A DNA stretch of 64,000 nt from CAIUGU01 sp963819685 (GCA_963819685.1 CAWFXI010000006.1:1-64000), one strand, 5' to 3'; shown: positions 28,974 through 38,509, counted from the stretch's first letter. A program made the numbers and translations. The notes: generated from the sequence alone by a model not told the origin.

Positions 28974-29055
28974 GGCTTTGGGCTTCGGCGTCCGGTTCAT
29001 GCGAGACGATGTACCGAGCCAGATCGACCTGAAGCCTGAAGCCGAAGCCTGAAGG
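28974..29055. repeat. GAAGCC-type repeats between zwf and pgl
   Basis: An inverted GGCTTTGGGCTTCGG (28974-28988) is followed by four tandem units of CTGAAGCC/GAAGCC (29029-29055). The last unit, CTGAAGG, lies three bases before the pgl ATG and appears to provide its ribosome binding site. The pair can form an imperfect hairpin in the zwf-pgl mRNA. Confidence 0.65.
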
Positions 29056-29057
29056 TC

Positions 29058-29762
29058 ATGCACCGCTTCGTCAAGGACCACCGCTTTCCGAACGCCATTG
29101 CGCTCGATCACGCGCTGGCCGGCGAGATCCGTGTAGACCTCGAGGAAGCCATCGCCGCACGCGGTATGGCCAGTCTGGTGGTGTCCGGCGGGCGCACGCC
29201 CGTCAGCCTTTTCAGATCGCTGAGCACCGAAACCATCGACTGGAGCCGGGTGTGGATTACGCTTGCGGATGAACGCTGGGTGGATCCGACGAGCGATGTC
29301 AGCAATGAGCATCTGGTACGCGAGCATCTGCTGATCGGCCGGGCTGCAAAGGCTCACTTCATTGGTCTGAAGAATCCTTCGGCGACCGTTGAGGAAGGGC
29401 TTGACTGGACTTGGCGTGCGCTCGGCCGGATCGCGCGCCCCTTTGATGTCGTGCTGCTTGGCATGGGGGATGACGGTCATACGGCTTCGCTCTTTCCAGC
29501 TGCTCCCGGACTCGCGCAAGCGCTCGACACGTCTGCTCTACCGGCTTGTGTCGCGATCGCCGCGCCGGTTTCCCCGCAGGCACGCATCAGCCAGAATCTT
29601 GCGTCCCTGCTCGATTCTCGTCGAGTGATCCTGCATATCGTCGGTGCAATGAAATGGCAGGTCTATCAGCGCGTGCAACAGCCTGGTCCCGCAACTGAAT
29701 TTCCGGTGCGCGGCATCCTTCATCAGCAGCAGGTACCGATCGATGTCTTCTGGTCTCCCTGA
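29058..29762 (+). CDS. pgl: 6-phosphogluconolactonase
   Basis: A 234-residue lactonase of the DevB/SOL type hydrolysing 6-phosphogluconolactone. Motifs: SLVVSGGRTPVSLFRSL, WITLADERWVDPTSDVSNEHLVREHL and the active-site stretch LLGMGDDGHTASLFP. Length is normal. The last 20 bases overlap the glucokinase gene, showing tight coupling. A repeat-derived GAAGG precedes the start codon. Confidence 0.95.
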   Translation: MHRFVKDHRFPNAIALDHALAGEIRVDLEEAIAARGMASLVVSGGRTPVSLFRSLSTETIDWSRVWITLADERWVDPTSDVSNEHLVREHLLIGRAAKAHFIGLKNPSATVEEGLDWTWRALGRIARPFDVVLLGMGDDGHTASLFPAAPGLAQALDTSALPACVAIAAPVSPQARISQNLASLLDSRRVILHIVGAMKWQVYQRVQQPGPATEFPVRGILHQQQVPIDVFWSP

Positions 29763-30744
29763 CGTTCAGGATGTTCCGCGACTGATCGGCGACATCGGCG
29801 GCACGAACGCACGTTTTGCGCTCTCTGCGCAGGATGGCATTACGCTCGAGCAGGACCTGCGTTGTGCGGACTACGCCGATCTCACAACCGCAATCGAAGC
29901 TTACCTCCAGCGTGTCGGTGCTGCGGACAAGCCCCAACGGCCCCTTGAGGCAGCGCTGGCCATCGCGAGTCCATTGACTGGCGACGTAGTGCGAATGACC
30001 AATCATCACTGGCACTTTTCGGTACTGGAAACGCGCCAACGACTGGGGCTCAAGCGCTTAATTGTCCTCAATGACTTTACGGCGCTGGCGACATCCCTGA
30101 CGGAGTTGCGCGCAGACGAGCTTGTGCAGATTGCCGGACGCCAGGCGGTACCCAACGGACCCATCGCTTTGCTCGGCCCCGGTACGGGTCTTGGCGTGTC
30201 GGGACTCATTCCCGCCGCCGGCGGCTATGTGCCATTGCAGGGAGAAGGCGGTCACGTCACGTTGAGTACGACTACGGCGAGAGAGCAGGGAGTTCTGGAG
30301 GTCCTGCGGCAGCGCTTTCAGCATGTCTCTGCCGAGCGTGTACTGTCAGGTCCGGGCCTCGTGAATATCTACAGCGCGCTGGGTGAGTTGGACGGGCTTG
30401 AGCCTGAAAGACTCGATCCCGCGGAGATCACGCGTCGCGGGCTCGCGGCCAGTGATCCGCAATGCCAGGAAGTGCTGCAACTCTTCTGCGCGTGGCTCGG
30501 AACCGTTGCCGGCGATCTTGCGCTGACTCTCGGCGCCGTAGGTGGCGTCTTCATTGGTGGCGGGATTGTCCCGCGCCTCGGTCCCTACTTCCCGGGCTCC
30601 GATTTCCACGAACGTTTCCTGGCCAAGGGTCGCTACGCCGGCTATCTCGCGCCGATTCCCATCTACGTGATCCACGCGCAGCGCCCCGCGTTGCGCGGGC
30701 TCGTTCGCGCTTTCACAACATCCGGTCCCCGCCTCGAAGCGTGA
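29743..30744 (+). CDS. glk: Glucokinase
   Basis: A 333-residue bacterial glucokinase phosphorylating glucose with ATP. The N-terminal phosphate-binding loop is LIGDIGGTNARFAL, followed by LIVLNDFTALATSL, the active-site region LLGPGTGLGVSGLIP and QGEGGHVTLS with the catalytic-type Asp/Glu/His cluster, and GGVFIGGGIVPRLG near the C-terminus. The start codon lies inside pgl. It converges with kup, with 7 bases between the stops. Confidence 0.95.
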   Translation: MSSGLPDVQDVPRLIGDIGGTNARFALSAQDGITLEQDLRCADYADLTTAIEAYLQRVGAADKPQRPLEAALAIASPLTGDVVRMTNHHWHFSVLETRQRLGLKRLIVLNDFTALATSLTELRADELVQIAGRQAVPNGPIALLGPGTGLGVSGLIPAAGGYVPLQGEGGHVTLSTTTAREQGVLEVLRQRFQHVSAERVLSGPGLVNIYSALGELDGLEPERLDPAEITRRGLAASDPQCQEVLQLFCAWLGTVAGDLALTLGAVGGVFIGGGIVPRLGPYFPGSDFHERFLAKGRYAGYLAPIPIYVIHAQRPALRGLVRAFTTSGPRLEA

Positions 30745-30751
30745 TTGATCG

Positions 30752-32827
30752 CTAGAGATTGACCTGACTGCTGATTTCGACCACGCGATGCGCAGGCACG
30801 CCGAAGTGGATGGAGGCCAGCTGGCTGTTGCGGCCCATGACCGCGAACAGTCTCTTGCGCCATAGAGGCATGCCGGGGCCGCTGGTCAGTACGGGATTCT
30901 CACGGCCGATCACGTAGGTGGTCTCGTCTGGTTTGTACTCGATGCCACGCGCGTCGGCGCCACGCAGCGCTGATACGATATCCGGGGTTTCCATGAAGCC
31001 ATAGCGCGCGATCACCCGCTCAAGGCCAGGGGCGATCGTGTGCGTATCCACGCGGCGATCGGACTGCACGCGCGGCATTTCCGTACTGACGAAAGTCAGC
31101 AGGATGTTGCGCTCGTGCAGTACGCCGTTGAAGCGCAGGTTCTGCGACAGCGCCCTGGGAATGCCGCCTGCATCGCTGACGAGATAGACGGCGGTGCCAG
31201 GGACATAGTGTGGTTTCTGTTCCGCGATCGACGCAAGGAACTCCCGTACTGGCACCTGCTGTTTGGCGACAAACCATGCCAGCGCACGCCGACCTTCCCG
31301 CCACGTGCTCATCAGCATGTACACGCCAATCGCGATCACCAGCGGAATCCAGCCACCGTCGTCGAGCTTGAGAAGATTCGACATCAGGAAGAACAGCTCG
31401 ATGACCGTGATCAGCGACATCACGACGATGACACCGCGGTTGGCCTTTGCGTCGGCTATCCGCATCAGCATGATGACCATGATCGACGTGATCACCATGT
31501 CGCAGATGATGGCGATGCCATAGGCGCCAGCGAGTGCGCTCGACGAGCCGAAAATGACCACGAGCGTCAGAGTGCAGACAAACAGCAGCCAGTTCACTGA
31601 AGGCACATAGACCTGGCCGATTGAATGTTCCGAGGAATGCAGGACCTTGAGCCGTGGCAGATAGCCAAGGTTGATTGCCTGCCTTGCGAGCGAAAAGACG
31701 CCGGATATCACGGCCTGTGATGCAATGACCGTCGCAGCCGTAGCCAGCAGGATCATCGGTATCAGCGCCCACGCGGGAACCAGCAGATAGAAGGGGTTCT
31801 CGATGGCCGCCGGATTCGTGAGCAGCAGTGCACCCTGCCCAAAGTAGTTGAGCACCAGGGCAGGCAGTACGACGAACAGCCAGCCCCGCCGGATGGGACC
31901 GCGGCCGAAATGACCCATGTCTGCGTACAGGGCCTCGCCCCCCGTCACTGCCAGGAAAACGGAGGACAGTGTGACGAATGCGATGACGCCGTTGTCAAGG
32001 AAGAAATGCACGGCATACACCGGATTGACCGCCTTGAGAACCTCCGGGGCCTTGAGGATTCCATGTACGCCCAGCACCGCGAGCGTCGCGAACCACGTGA
32101 TGATGACCGGGCCGAAGGCCCGCCCCATCACGGAAGTGCCGCGCTTCTGAGCCAGGAAAAGACACGCGAGAATAAGACCAGCACCCGGCATCACCAACCG
32201 TTGCAGATCGGGAGCTGCGACCGACAGACCTTCCATGGCGCTCAACACGGAAATCGCAGGTGTAATGAACCCATCCCCGAAAAATAACGCCGCACCGAAC
32301 AGGCCGGCTGCACTGACCGGTGTCCACATCTTCCAGTTTCGCGAAGCGCCTACCAGCAGGGCACTGAGTGCCAGAACACCGCCCTCGCCACGGTTGTCGG
32401 CTTCGAGAACGATGCCGACATACTTCACCGTAATGATGAGGGCGAGTGACCAGAAGATCAGTGACAAGAGGCCGAGGACGTTGTCCGGCGTCACTACCAG
32501 GCCATGCAGTGGCGAGAAGCACTCACGCAATGCGTAGAGAGGGCTGGTGCCAATGTCACCGAAGACGACGCCGAGGGCGCCGACGACAATCGCTATGCCA
32601 CCGTGCTTGTGTGCAGTCAAATCGTGCAGTGGAGGAGCAGCCGCGGGCGCAACGACGTCACTCGCTGAAGAAGATTCGGGCAGATCGAGATTGATGAATC
32701 GCGACAAGGCAGGTCTTATGATTTCACGGGCCGGGACGGGTCTTGTCGGGCCTTGCGAATCGGGCTGCGGCGGCTGCACATGGGCGCGCAGTGTAGCGCG
32801 TGCCTGCGGGCCGATCCATGAGATCAT
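30752..32827 (-). CDS. kup: Kup-type potassium uptake transporter
   Basis: A 691-residue member of the KUP/HAK/KT family. After a 65-residue Pro/Ala-rich N-terminal extension come twelve membrane segments, starting with the family signature VVGALGVVFGDIGTSPLYALRE, then EADNRGEGGVLALSALL and FFGDGFITPAISVLSAMEG, and a cytoplasmic C-terminal domain (GTAVYLVSDAGGIPRAL, LHERNILLTF). Relatives are about 620-630 residues, so the extension may be an artefact of start choice, though I see no better in-frame start with a ribosome site. Transports K+ with protons. Confidence 0.93.
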   Translation of the reverse strand: MISWIGPQARATLRAHVQPPQPDSQGPTRPVPAREIIRPALSRFINLDLPESSSASDVVAPAAAPPLHDLTAHKHGGIAIVVGALGVVFGDIGTSPLYALRECFSPLHGLVVTPDNVLGLLSLIFWSLALIITVKYVGIVLEADNRGEGGVLALSALLVGASRNWKMWTPVSAAGLFGAALFFGDGFITPAISVLSAMEGLSVAAPDLQRLVMPGAGLILACLFLAQKRGTSVMGRAFGPVIITWFATLAVLGVHGILKAPEVLKAVNPVYAVHFFLDNGVIAFVTLSSVFLAVTGGEALYADMGHFGRGPIRRGWLFVVLPALVLNYFGQGALLLTNPAAIENPFYLLVPAWALIPMILLATAATVIASQAVISGVFSLARQAINLGYLPRLKVLHSSEHSIGQVYVPSVNWLLFVCTLTLVVIFGSSSALAGAYGIAIICDMVITSIMVIMLMRIADAKANRGVIVVMSLITVIELFFLMSNLLKLDDGGWIPLVIAIGVYMLMSTWREGRRALAWFVAKQQVPVREFLASIAEQKPHYVPGTAVYLVSDAGGIPRALSQNLRFNGVLHERNILLTFVSTEMPRVQSDRRVDTHTIAPGLERVIARYGFMETPDIVSALRGADARGIEYKPDETTYVIGRENPVLTSGPGMPLWRKRLFAVMGRNSQLASIHFGVPAHRVVEISSQVNL

Positions 32828-32886
32828 TGTCAGGATGATGCAAGAGTTTGCACCCTGTTAACCGGCACGTGTTGCGGGAGATCCCA

Positions 32887-33192
32887 ATGTCGCAAGAACT
32901 GGTTTGCTGGAAATGCGGGGCGTCGCTTGCCGACCTGAGTTTGCCGCTCAGCCGCTTCGACGAATGCCGCTCCTGCCGGGCGGCCCTGCATGCCTGCCGG
33001 TTGTGCGAGTTCTACAGCATTACCGTGGCCAAGCACTGCCGCGAACCCATTGCCGAGGAAGTGAAAGACAAGGAACGCGCCAACTTCTGCGATTATTTCA
33101 AGCCGCGGCCGGGTGCGCATACGCCTCGCAACCAGCAGGAGCAGGATCAGGCCAAGGCGGCGCTCGATGCCTTGTTCGGCCCCAAACGTTAG
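32887..33192 (+). CDS. Small Cys-rich zinc-ribbon-like protein
   Basis: A 101-residue protein started at the ATG at 32887 after GGGAG. Cysteines come in pairs: CWKCG (residues 7-10), CRSC and CRLCEFY in the middle, then HCREPIAEEVKDKERANFCDYF. This pattern suggests two or more zinc knuckles. The C-terminus is charged (QQEQDQAKAALDALFGPKR). I have seen similar small proteins in Gammaproteobacteria annotated only as hypothetical. It is divergent from kup and followed by an array of hairpins. Confidence 0.75.
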   Translation: MSQELVCWKCGASLADLSLPLSRFDECRSCRAALHACRLCEFYSITVAKHCREPIAEEVKDKERANFCDYFKPRPGAHTPRNQQEQDQAKAALDALFGPKR

Positions 33193-33198
33193 CAGCTT

Positions 33199-33390
33199 GA
33201 TGCAAAAGTCTGTCCGTGCCTTTTGCATCTGGATCCAGCGAAAAGCGTGGTTTTCACTGGCTCCCGAAATCAATGAGTTAGGACTCATCGATTTCGCTTA
33301 AGTCTCCGTGACTCGGAATAACAGGGTGCTACAAAGGGTTTTGCATCACCCTGTTAGCAGGGGAATGCAAGATTCCTTTCATTCCCCTGC
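33199..33390. other. Array of four consecutive perfect or near-perfect hairpins
   Basis: Between two convergent genes lie four stem-loops in 192 bases. Stem 1: GATGCAAAAG (33199-33208) with CTTTTGCATC (33220-33229), loop 11. Stem 2: 14-base arms 33265-33278 and 33283-33296, loop 4, one mismatch. Stem 3: TAACAGGGTG (33319-33328) with CACCCTGTTA (33347-33356), loop 18. Stem 4: GCAGGGGAATG (33357-33367) with CATTCCCCTGC (33380-33390), loop 12, directly abutting stem 3. None has a classical U-tract. They could be a bidirectional terminator, a structured RNA, or recombination sites; only the structure itself is seen. Confidence 0.7.
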
Positions 33391-33414
33391 CAGGAACCCC
33401 TGGGCCGGCCGGTT

Positions 33415-35424
33415 CTAGCCCGACTTGAGCGTGGCTTCAATTTCCCTGTTGTTGAGTGCTGCCGCAATATCGCTGGCGGAATGTCCGTCACTATTGCGCA
33501 ATTGCCTGTTGGCACCGGCAGCGAGCAGCAATTTGACAACGTCGGCGTGACCGTGTCTTGCGGCAATGATCAGCGCCGTATTGCCGAAGGAGCCCGTTGC
33601 ATCTGCCGATGCGCCCGCGGCCAGCAATTGCTTCACCGTGGCGCTGTGCCCATTGGCGCACGCCAGCAGCAAGGGAGTCATCCCGTTGCGGCCAGCGCCA
33701 GCTGTCCTGGCGCCCTTCGTCAGCAGCAGTGAGACGACATCAGTTCTACCCTCGCTGGCGGCGACCGCCAGCGGCGTGATGCCCAGCTTGTCTTCCCGAT
33801 CACGATTCTCGGAATCTGCCAGCAGATACACACCCGTGATGAAACCTGTTTGAGCCGCGTACCACAGAGCAGACCGTCCCTGGCCGTCCAGACGACCTGG
33901 ATTGGCGTGATGCTGCAGAAGTACCTGCACCAGATCCAGTTGGCTGGCGCGACTGGCTACCATCAAAGCGTCGCGTCCCAGCTTGTCAGTGCCTGCGACA
34001 TCGAATCCGGCTTCGAGCAACTTCGTCAGAATCTCCATCTGGTGCGCGCGCGTAGCCGTCAGCACCGGATTTTCGACGTCCTTCCATTGGGTGTCAGGTG
34101 AAATGGCTGGCAGCAGAAGATCTACCATCTTGCTGTCGCCATGGCGGATCGCCCAATCAAGCAGTCGTGGGTCAACGGCAGCCGTTACCTTCGGGTTCGT
34201 TCCCGATGCACCAGGCACCGGTAGCAGCCGTTCAGCAGTGTTGACATTACCCGTCGTCACGGCCTTCTCCAGGGCTGCCCGGATCTCGGCGGCGGTCCAG
34301 GGCTGGGAGCGGGTCGACGAGAGTAGCGCGTTCACTACCTCAGGCGATGCTCGCGTTGCCCCGACTCCGAGATCAGACCATCCGGCGTAGAGGTCGGACG
34401 CCGTGGCTCGTCGCAATGGAATGGATGGCGTTGAAGCTTCACTGCGCAGTATCGTCGCAGTGAGGCCAGCTGCCCGCAGTACCTTGACGGCGTCCATCGA
34501 TTCGCCACGCAATGCCCAGTCGAGAGCAGTCCAGCCTTCGGCATTGCGGGCGTTATATTTTCCGCCCGGAGCCATCGCTGCCAGCAACAGCTTTACGGAC
34601 TCCACCCGCTCTGTCCGTGCCGCATGCATCAGAGCAGTATTGCCTGCAAGGTCTTGCGCCTCCACGTCGGCACCTGCATTCAGTAGCGCCGTGACCGCCA
34701 TGCCGCTATCCGTGCTGGCGGCAAGCATCAGCGCAGTCGTACCAAACATATCTGCCCGTTTGGAATCCGCGCCTTCAGACAAAAGAGTCTGTAGTGCAGT
34801 GCTCGCACCGGATTCTGCAGCTTGCATCAGTGCGTCTCGCCCAAACTCGTTGCGAGCCGCGACGAGCTCTGGACTGGCCAGCAGCTTTACCAGCGCGGCG
34901 TCATCAGACTCTGCGGCGAACCAGAGTGCGGACAGTCGCGCGCTGGCATCACGCAGATCGGTGGCGGGAAGAAACTCCATGGGCAACGCGCCACGTTCCA
35001 GGGAACGCTTGGCCATGGGATGGCCTGCACGCGCGGCAATTTCCAGCCAGTGTCGCGAGCTTTCCGGGTCGCGAGGCTGCTCGCGCAGCAGAGCCAGCGC
35101 CAGGCTGTAAGCCGAATTCGCATGATTCTGGGTGGCGGCGGCGGTCAGCAATGACCGTTCCTTTTCTGGATCGGCAGTCAGTCCGAGCCCGGCGCGGTAC
35201 AGACACGCGAGCAGATACTGCGCCTCAGCCTTGCCTTGCTTCGCAAGCGGCTCGAGTAATCCGGCTGCGTCTGAAAAATTCTTGAGGCGGATGGCAGCGA
35301 GTGCCGGTTCCATCACAGCCTGGTTCGCAGCAACCGTTGTCCTCGGCTTATCCGCGGCGTAACCGGGAGTGCCACAGACCAATGCCGCGCAACAGGCAGC
35401 AGGCAGAAGTTTATGCAGTTCCAT
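33415..35424 (-). CDS. Secreted Sel1/ankyrin-repeat protein
   Basis: A 669-residue protein with a signal peptide (LLPAACCAALVCGTPGYA, then ADKPR). Residues about 40-145 look like Sel1/TPR helices (GKAEAQYLLACLYRAGLGL, ANSAYSLALALLRE). From about residue 170 to the end there are at least ten ankyrin repeats, for example GRDALMQAAESGASTALQTL, GNTALMHAARTERVESVKLL and GMTPLLLACANGHSATVKQL. It presumably acts as a periplasmic protein-binding scaffold. Its start overlaps the stop of the 4Fe-4S/FAD oxidoreductase by 14 bases, so the two are translationally coupled and probably work together. Confidence 0.88.
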   Translation of the reverse strand: MELHKLLPAACCAALVCGTPGYAADKPRTTVAANQAVMEPALAAIRLKNFSDAAGLLEPLAKQGKAEAQYLLACLYRAGLGLTADPEKERSLLTAAATQNHANSAYSLALALLREQPRDPESSRHWLEIAARAGHPMAKRSLERGALPMEFLPATDLRDASARLSALWFAAESDDAALVKLLASPELVAARNEFGRDALMQAAESGASTALQTLLSEGADSKRADMFGTTALMLAASTDSGMAVTALLNAGADVEAQDLAGNTALMHAARTERVESVKLLLAAMAPGGKYNARNAEGWTALDWALRGESMDAVKVLRAAGLTATILRSEASTPSIPLRRATASDLYAGWSDLGVGATRASPEVVNALLSSTRSQPWTAAEIRAALEKAVTTGNVNTAERLLPVPGASGTNPKVTAAVDPRLLDWAIRHGDSKMVDLLLPAISPDTQWKDVENPVLTATRAHQMEILTKLLEAGFDVAGTDKLGRDALMVASRASQLDLVQVLLQHHANPGRLDGQGRSALWYAAQTGFITGVYLLADSENRDREDKLGITPLAVAASEGRTDVVSLLLTKGARTAGAGRNGMTPLLLACANGHSATVKQLLAAGASADATGSFGNTALIIAARHGHADVVKLLLAAGANRQLRNSDGHSASDIAAALNNREIEATLKSG

Positions 35425-36718
35425 ATTTCGTTTCGACTGCGACTCCCGCCTGACGCAGGAAGTCGTTGGGGAGTACGCCGCCCGCATTCACGATCACCGA
35501 ATTGTTGGCGACTTCAAGCTTCTCGCCCTTCTGTTCAAGCATGACGCGATCTGGGGAAATCTTCCGGACTGTGGAGCTGAGCCTGAGGTCAAGATCTCCG
35601 GACTTTGCGGCGGCGTTTACGCGGTCCCGGTTGCGCTGCTTGGCGCGGTCAAAGGCGTCACCACGATAGGATAGCGTTACAGGCGTGCCGCCAAGTTCGG
35701 CAATGCTGGCCGCGGCTTCGAGAGCACTGTCGCCACCGCCGACAACCAGAACATTCTGTCCCTTGTACTGCTCAGGATCGATCAAGCGGTAGACGACCTT
35801 GGGCAGATCTTCTCCGGGTACGCCAAGCTTGCGTGGTGTGCCGCGCCGGCCGATGGCAAGCAGGACATTGCGCGTCCGGTATTCGCCGCGGGGCGTCTTG
35901 ACGAGAAAGCCGCCAGATCCAAGATTCTGCAGCCCCTCCACGCGCTCGTTGTAGTTGATCTCGACACCCGACTTCTTTTCGATGCTGCGCCAGAATTCAA
36001 GCAGCTCTTCCTTCGACGTCCGAGTGAAGTTGACCTTGCCAATGATGGGTAGCGTCGCGGCCTGGGTCATGACCAGCTTGCCCCGCGGGTACTGGAACAC
36101 ACAGCCGCCGAGGGATTCCTGTTCGAGCGTGACGAATTTCATGCGCTTCGACAGGGCGGACAACGAAGCCGCAAAGCCGGCCGGTCCGGCGCCGACAATG
36201 ACAATGTCGAGGAGATCGTCGCCTCCACGGGGTCGATGGCGCTCGATCATCTCGACAGCCTGCTTCCCCTGTTCGAGCGCATTGCGGATGAGGCCCATAC
36301 CCCCAAGCTCGCCAGCAACGAAGATGCCGGGAACATTGGATTCAAATTGCGGTGTCAGCACCGGAATGTCGACGCCGCGCTTTTCCGTACCGAACACCAG
36401 CGTGATGGCGTCTACAGGGCAGGCGGTACGGCACGCACCGTGACCGATGCAATCGGTCGGACTGACGAGTTCAGCCTTGCCGTTGATCAGGCCCAGCACA
36501 TGGTGATGGGGTTGCTCCGGGCACGCGCGCACGCAGGAGCCGCAGCCAATGCAGCGCGATGGATCGATGATGGGATGCAGCGACGGTGGTTCGACAAGGC
36601 CGGCGCTTAGCGACTCGGACTTGGCCTCGACACTCCTGCGTGCCGTATGCGCGCGCCGCCGACCGAACCACAGCCACAGCAGCAGCATGGGCACGATGTA
36701 GATGGCGTAGTCGAGCAC
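35411..36718 (-). CDS. Membrane-anchored 4Fe-4S / FAD-NAD(P) oxidoreductase
   Basis: A 435-residue protein from the GTG at 36718, which has GGAG five bases upstream. An N-terminal membrane anchor (YAIYIVPMLLLWLWFG) is followed by a ferredoxin region: CIGCGSCVRACP (Cys 56, 59, 62, 66) and CIGHGACRTACP, where His93 replaces the second Cys. Next comes a segment that normally lies at the end of thioredoxin-reductase-like flavoproteins (SNVPGIFVAGELGGMGLIRNALEQG), and only then the FAD motif IVIVGAGPAGFAAS and the NAD(P) motif VLVVGGGDSALEAAAS. So the domain order is permuted relative to thioredoxin reductase. It could pass electrons between NAD(P)H and a membrane or periplasmic carrier. It is divergent from the multiheme cytochrome genes. 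Confidence 0.85.
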   Translation of the reverse strand: MLDYAIYIVPMLLLWLWFGRRRAHTARRSVEAKSESLSAGLVEPPSLHPIIDPSRCIGCGSCVRACPEQPHHHVLGLINGKAELVSPTDCIGHGACRTACPVDAITLVFGTEKRGVDIPVLTPQFESNVPGIFVAGELGGMGLIRNALEQGKQAVEMIERHRPRGGDDLLDIVIVGAGPAGFAASLSALSKRMKFVTLEQESLGGCVFQYPRGKLVMTQAATLPIIGKVNFTRTSKEELLEFWRSIEKKSGVEINYNERVEGLQNLGSGGFLVKTPRGEYRTRNVLLAIGRRGTPRKLGVPGEDLPKVVYRLIDPEQYKGQNVLVVGGGDSALEAAASIAELGGTPVTLSYRGDAFDRAKQRNRDRVNAAAKSGDLDLRLSSTVRKISPDRVMLEQKGEKLEVANNSVIVNAGGVLPNDFLRQAGVAVETKYGTA

Positions 36719-37235
36719 TTTCACTCCGGTATTACTTGTGGTTCGGTCAGTACTTGAAAGGCCGGCGCTTCGGCGCGACCGCCGCCCGTGACCTGTCCCG
36801 CATCCACTGTGCCATCGGTGAAGGCTACTCCGCAATCTGCAGTATTCGCAGCGAAGCCAGTAGCACTTTCACTCCAATTGCCGAGTCAGTCGCTTATCGA
36901 TGTCGGAACGCGACGACCGCAACTGCGGTCGTGTAGCTGTTCGCGCATGCGCATCAGCGCGTCGGGAGTATGCGCGGAAGCTGCTTAATCATCCTTAAGA
37001 TCGAGATGCGCAAGCCAGGAAAAGTGTGAAGAGCGTTTGCTTGTTGCGACAGTTCTTCCATCTGTGAAGCAATCGACACCTGTAACTGTCGTCAACCCCA
37101 GACAAGTCTGGAATTACCGAGTGCGCAGCGGTTGTTCTCACGTCTACACTGGAACATAACAAGCAAAGTTGACCTTGAACGCCGCAGCTCCTGCACGAGC
37201 GCCGCAGCGTTTTCTGGAACGGGAGTACGGTATCG
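36719..37235. promoter_or_regulatory. Divergent intergenic region with a 20-bp palindrome
   Basis: These 517 bases separate the oxidoreductase/ankyrin pair from the cytochrome cluster. I see no convincing gene. ACGACCGCAACTGCGGTCGT (36913-36932) has perfect 9-base arms around two bases and could be an operator for both units. A possible promoter for the plus-strand genes is TTGTTC and CATAAC spaced by 17 bases (37132-37160), weak by consensus. A GGAACGGGAG stretch lies upstream of the first cytochrome-cluster gene. Confidence 0.4.
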
Positions 37236-38502
37236 ATGTCAGCCTCAGCAGTGTTCTGGGTGATCGCGGGATTTGCAGCGGGAGTGGCCGCCTGCTTTGT
37301 ATTGATTCCGGTCCTGCGTCGAGTCAGTGACGACGTCGCTGGCAAGGGCAAGCAGTTGTGGATCGGCGCAGCGGCTGCCATCGGGCTCTTCGGCCTGGCA
37401 ATCGCGATGTATCTCCAGCTGGGGCGACCCGATGCGCTTGAAGGAGACGTTGCAGGAACTGCCGGCAGTCCGCACGTTGGACTCGCGGCATCCGGGTCTG
37501 GAAAAGTCGATTCGATGGAAGTCTCCGTGCAGCGCCTCGCAGACAAGCTGTGCAAGCAGCGGCGGCACTGATGCGGAATGGGATCTGCTTGCCCAGTCTT
37601 ATGAGTTCCTCGGCAATGCCTCGGCAGCGAGCGAGGCCAGACAGCATCGCTCGGCAGGCGCCTCCGCGCCGCCCACCGCTGCGTCGTCGGACCTTTCCAC
37701 CTACGAGCAACAGGTCGCCGCGTCTCCTGAAGACGTTGAAGCCTGGCGTGGCCTGGCCGCGCTGAAACGCAATCAACGGGATTTTGCGGGCGCTGTAGCT
37801 GCATATGAGCAGCTGCGCAGCCTGAAAGGCATGACGGCGGATGCGTGGGCGGACTATGCCGACGCGCTGGCGTCGCAGCCCGGGGGAACGCTTGCGGGTC
37901 CGGCGGCGGATGCAATCGAGCAAGCACTGAAGCTCGACAGGAATCACGCGAAGGCGCTGTGGCTCAAGGCGACACTCGCCATTCAGCAGCAGCGATACGC
38001 AGATGCCGTGAAGCTGTGGCAGCGTCTGCGCAGCGTATTGCCACCAGAGTCCCCTGACATTCGCATCATCGACGCGAACATCGAGGAAGCGCAGACCCTT
38101 GCTCGCAGCGATGCGCCGACATCGGGATCCGCCCCGGTCGCAGCAACGGCAGCTCGAGTGCAGATCAGTGGCACAGTCGATGTGGATCCGGAAATTCGCA
38201 GCAAGGTCACAAAGGGCATGACCCTGTTCGTGTACGCGAAGGCTGCCAATGCTCCAGGTCCGCCCCTCGCCGTACTGCGCCAGACGGTCGGGAACTGGCC
38301 AACGAAGTTTGTTCTGGATGACACCCTGGCGATGTTGCCGGATCGGCGCCTGTCCGATTTCCAGCAGGTGATCGTCGAAGCGCGGCTGTCCGCCACAGGC
38401 CAGGCAATTGCGACGGCTGGCGATCTGCAAGGCAAAAGTGTTGCGGTAGACATGAAAGCCGTGCAACCCGTGACACTCAGGATCAGCCAGGTCATTGGTT
38501 AG
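37236..38502 (+). CDS. CcmI-like TPR cytochrome-maturation protein, frame-broken
   Basis: Two N-terminal membrane segments (AVFWVIAGFAAGVAACFVLIPVL and LWIGAAAAIGLFGLAIAMYLQL) flank a cytoplasmic loop, as in CcmI. The frame then changes near 37548-37556: up to VQRLADKL it is the frame opened at 37236, and from SSGGTDAEWDLLAQSYEFLGN it is the next frame, ending at 38502. Removing one base joins them into about 421 residues. The rest has TPR helices (VEAWRGLAALKRNQRDFAGAVAAYEQL, AIEQALKLDRNHAKALWLKATLAIQQQRY) and a C-terminal beta domain (VQISGTVDVDPEI). CcmI delivers apocytochromes to the haem lyase, which fits the 57 haem sites encoded downstream. No other ccm genes are present. Confidence 0.75.
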
Positions 38503-38509
38503 AGCCGCC

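Noticed and set aside
36995..37927. Minus-strand frame of 310 codons across the CcmI-like gene
   Set aside because: Its translation is Arg/Pro/Thr-rich without motifs and is antisense to a TPR protein supported in two plus-strand frames.
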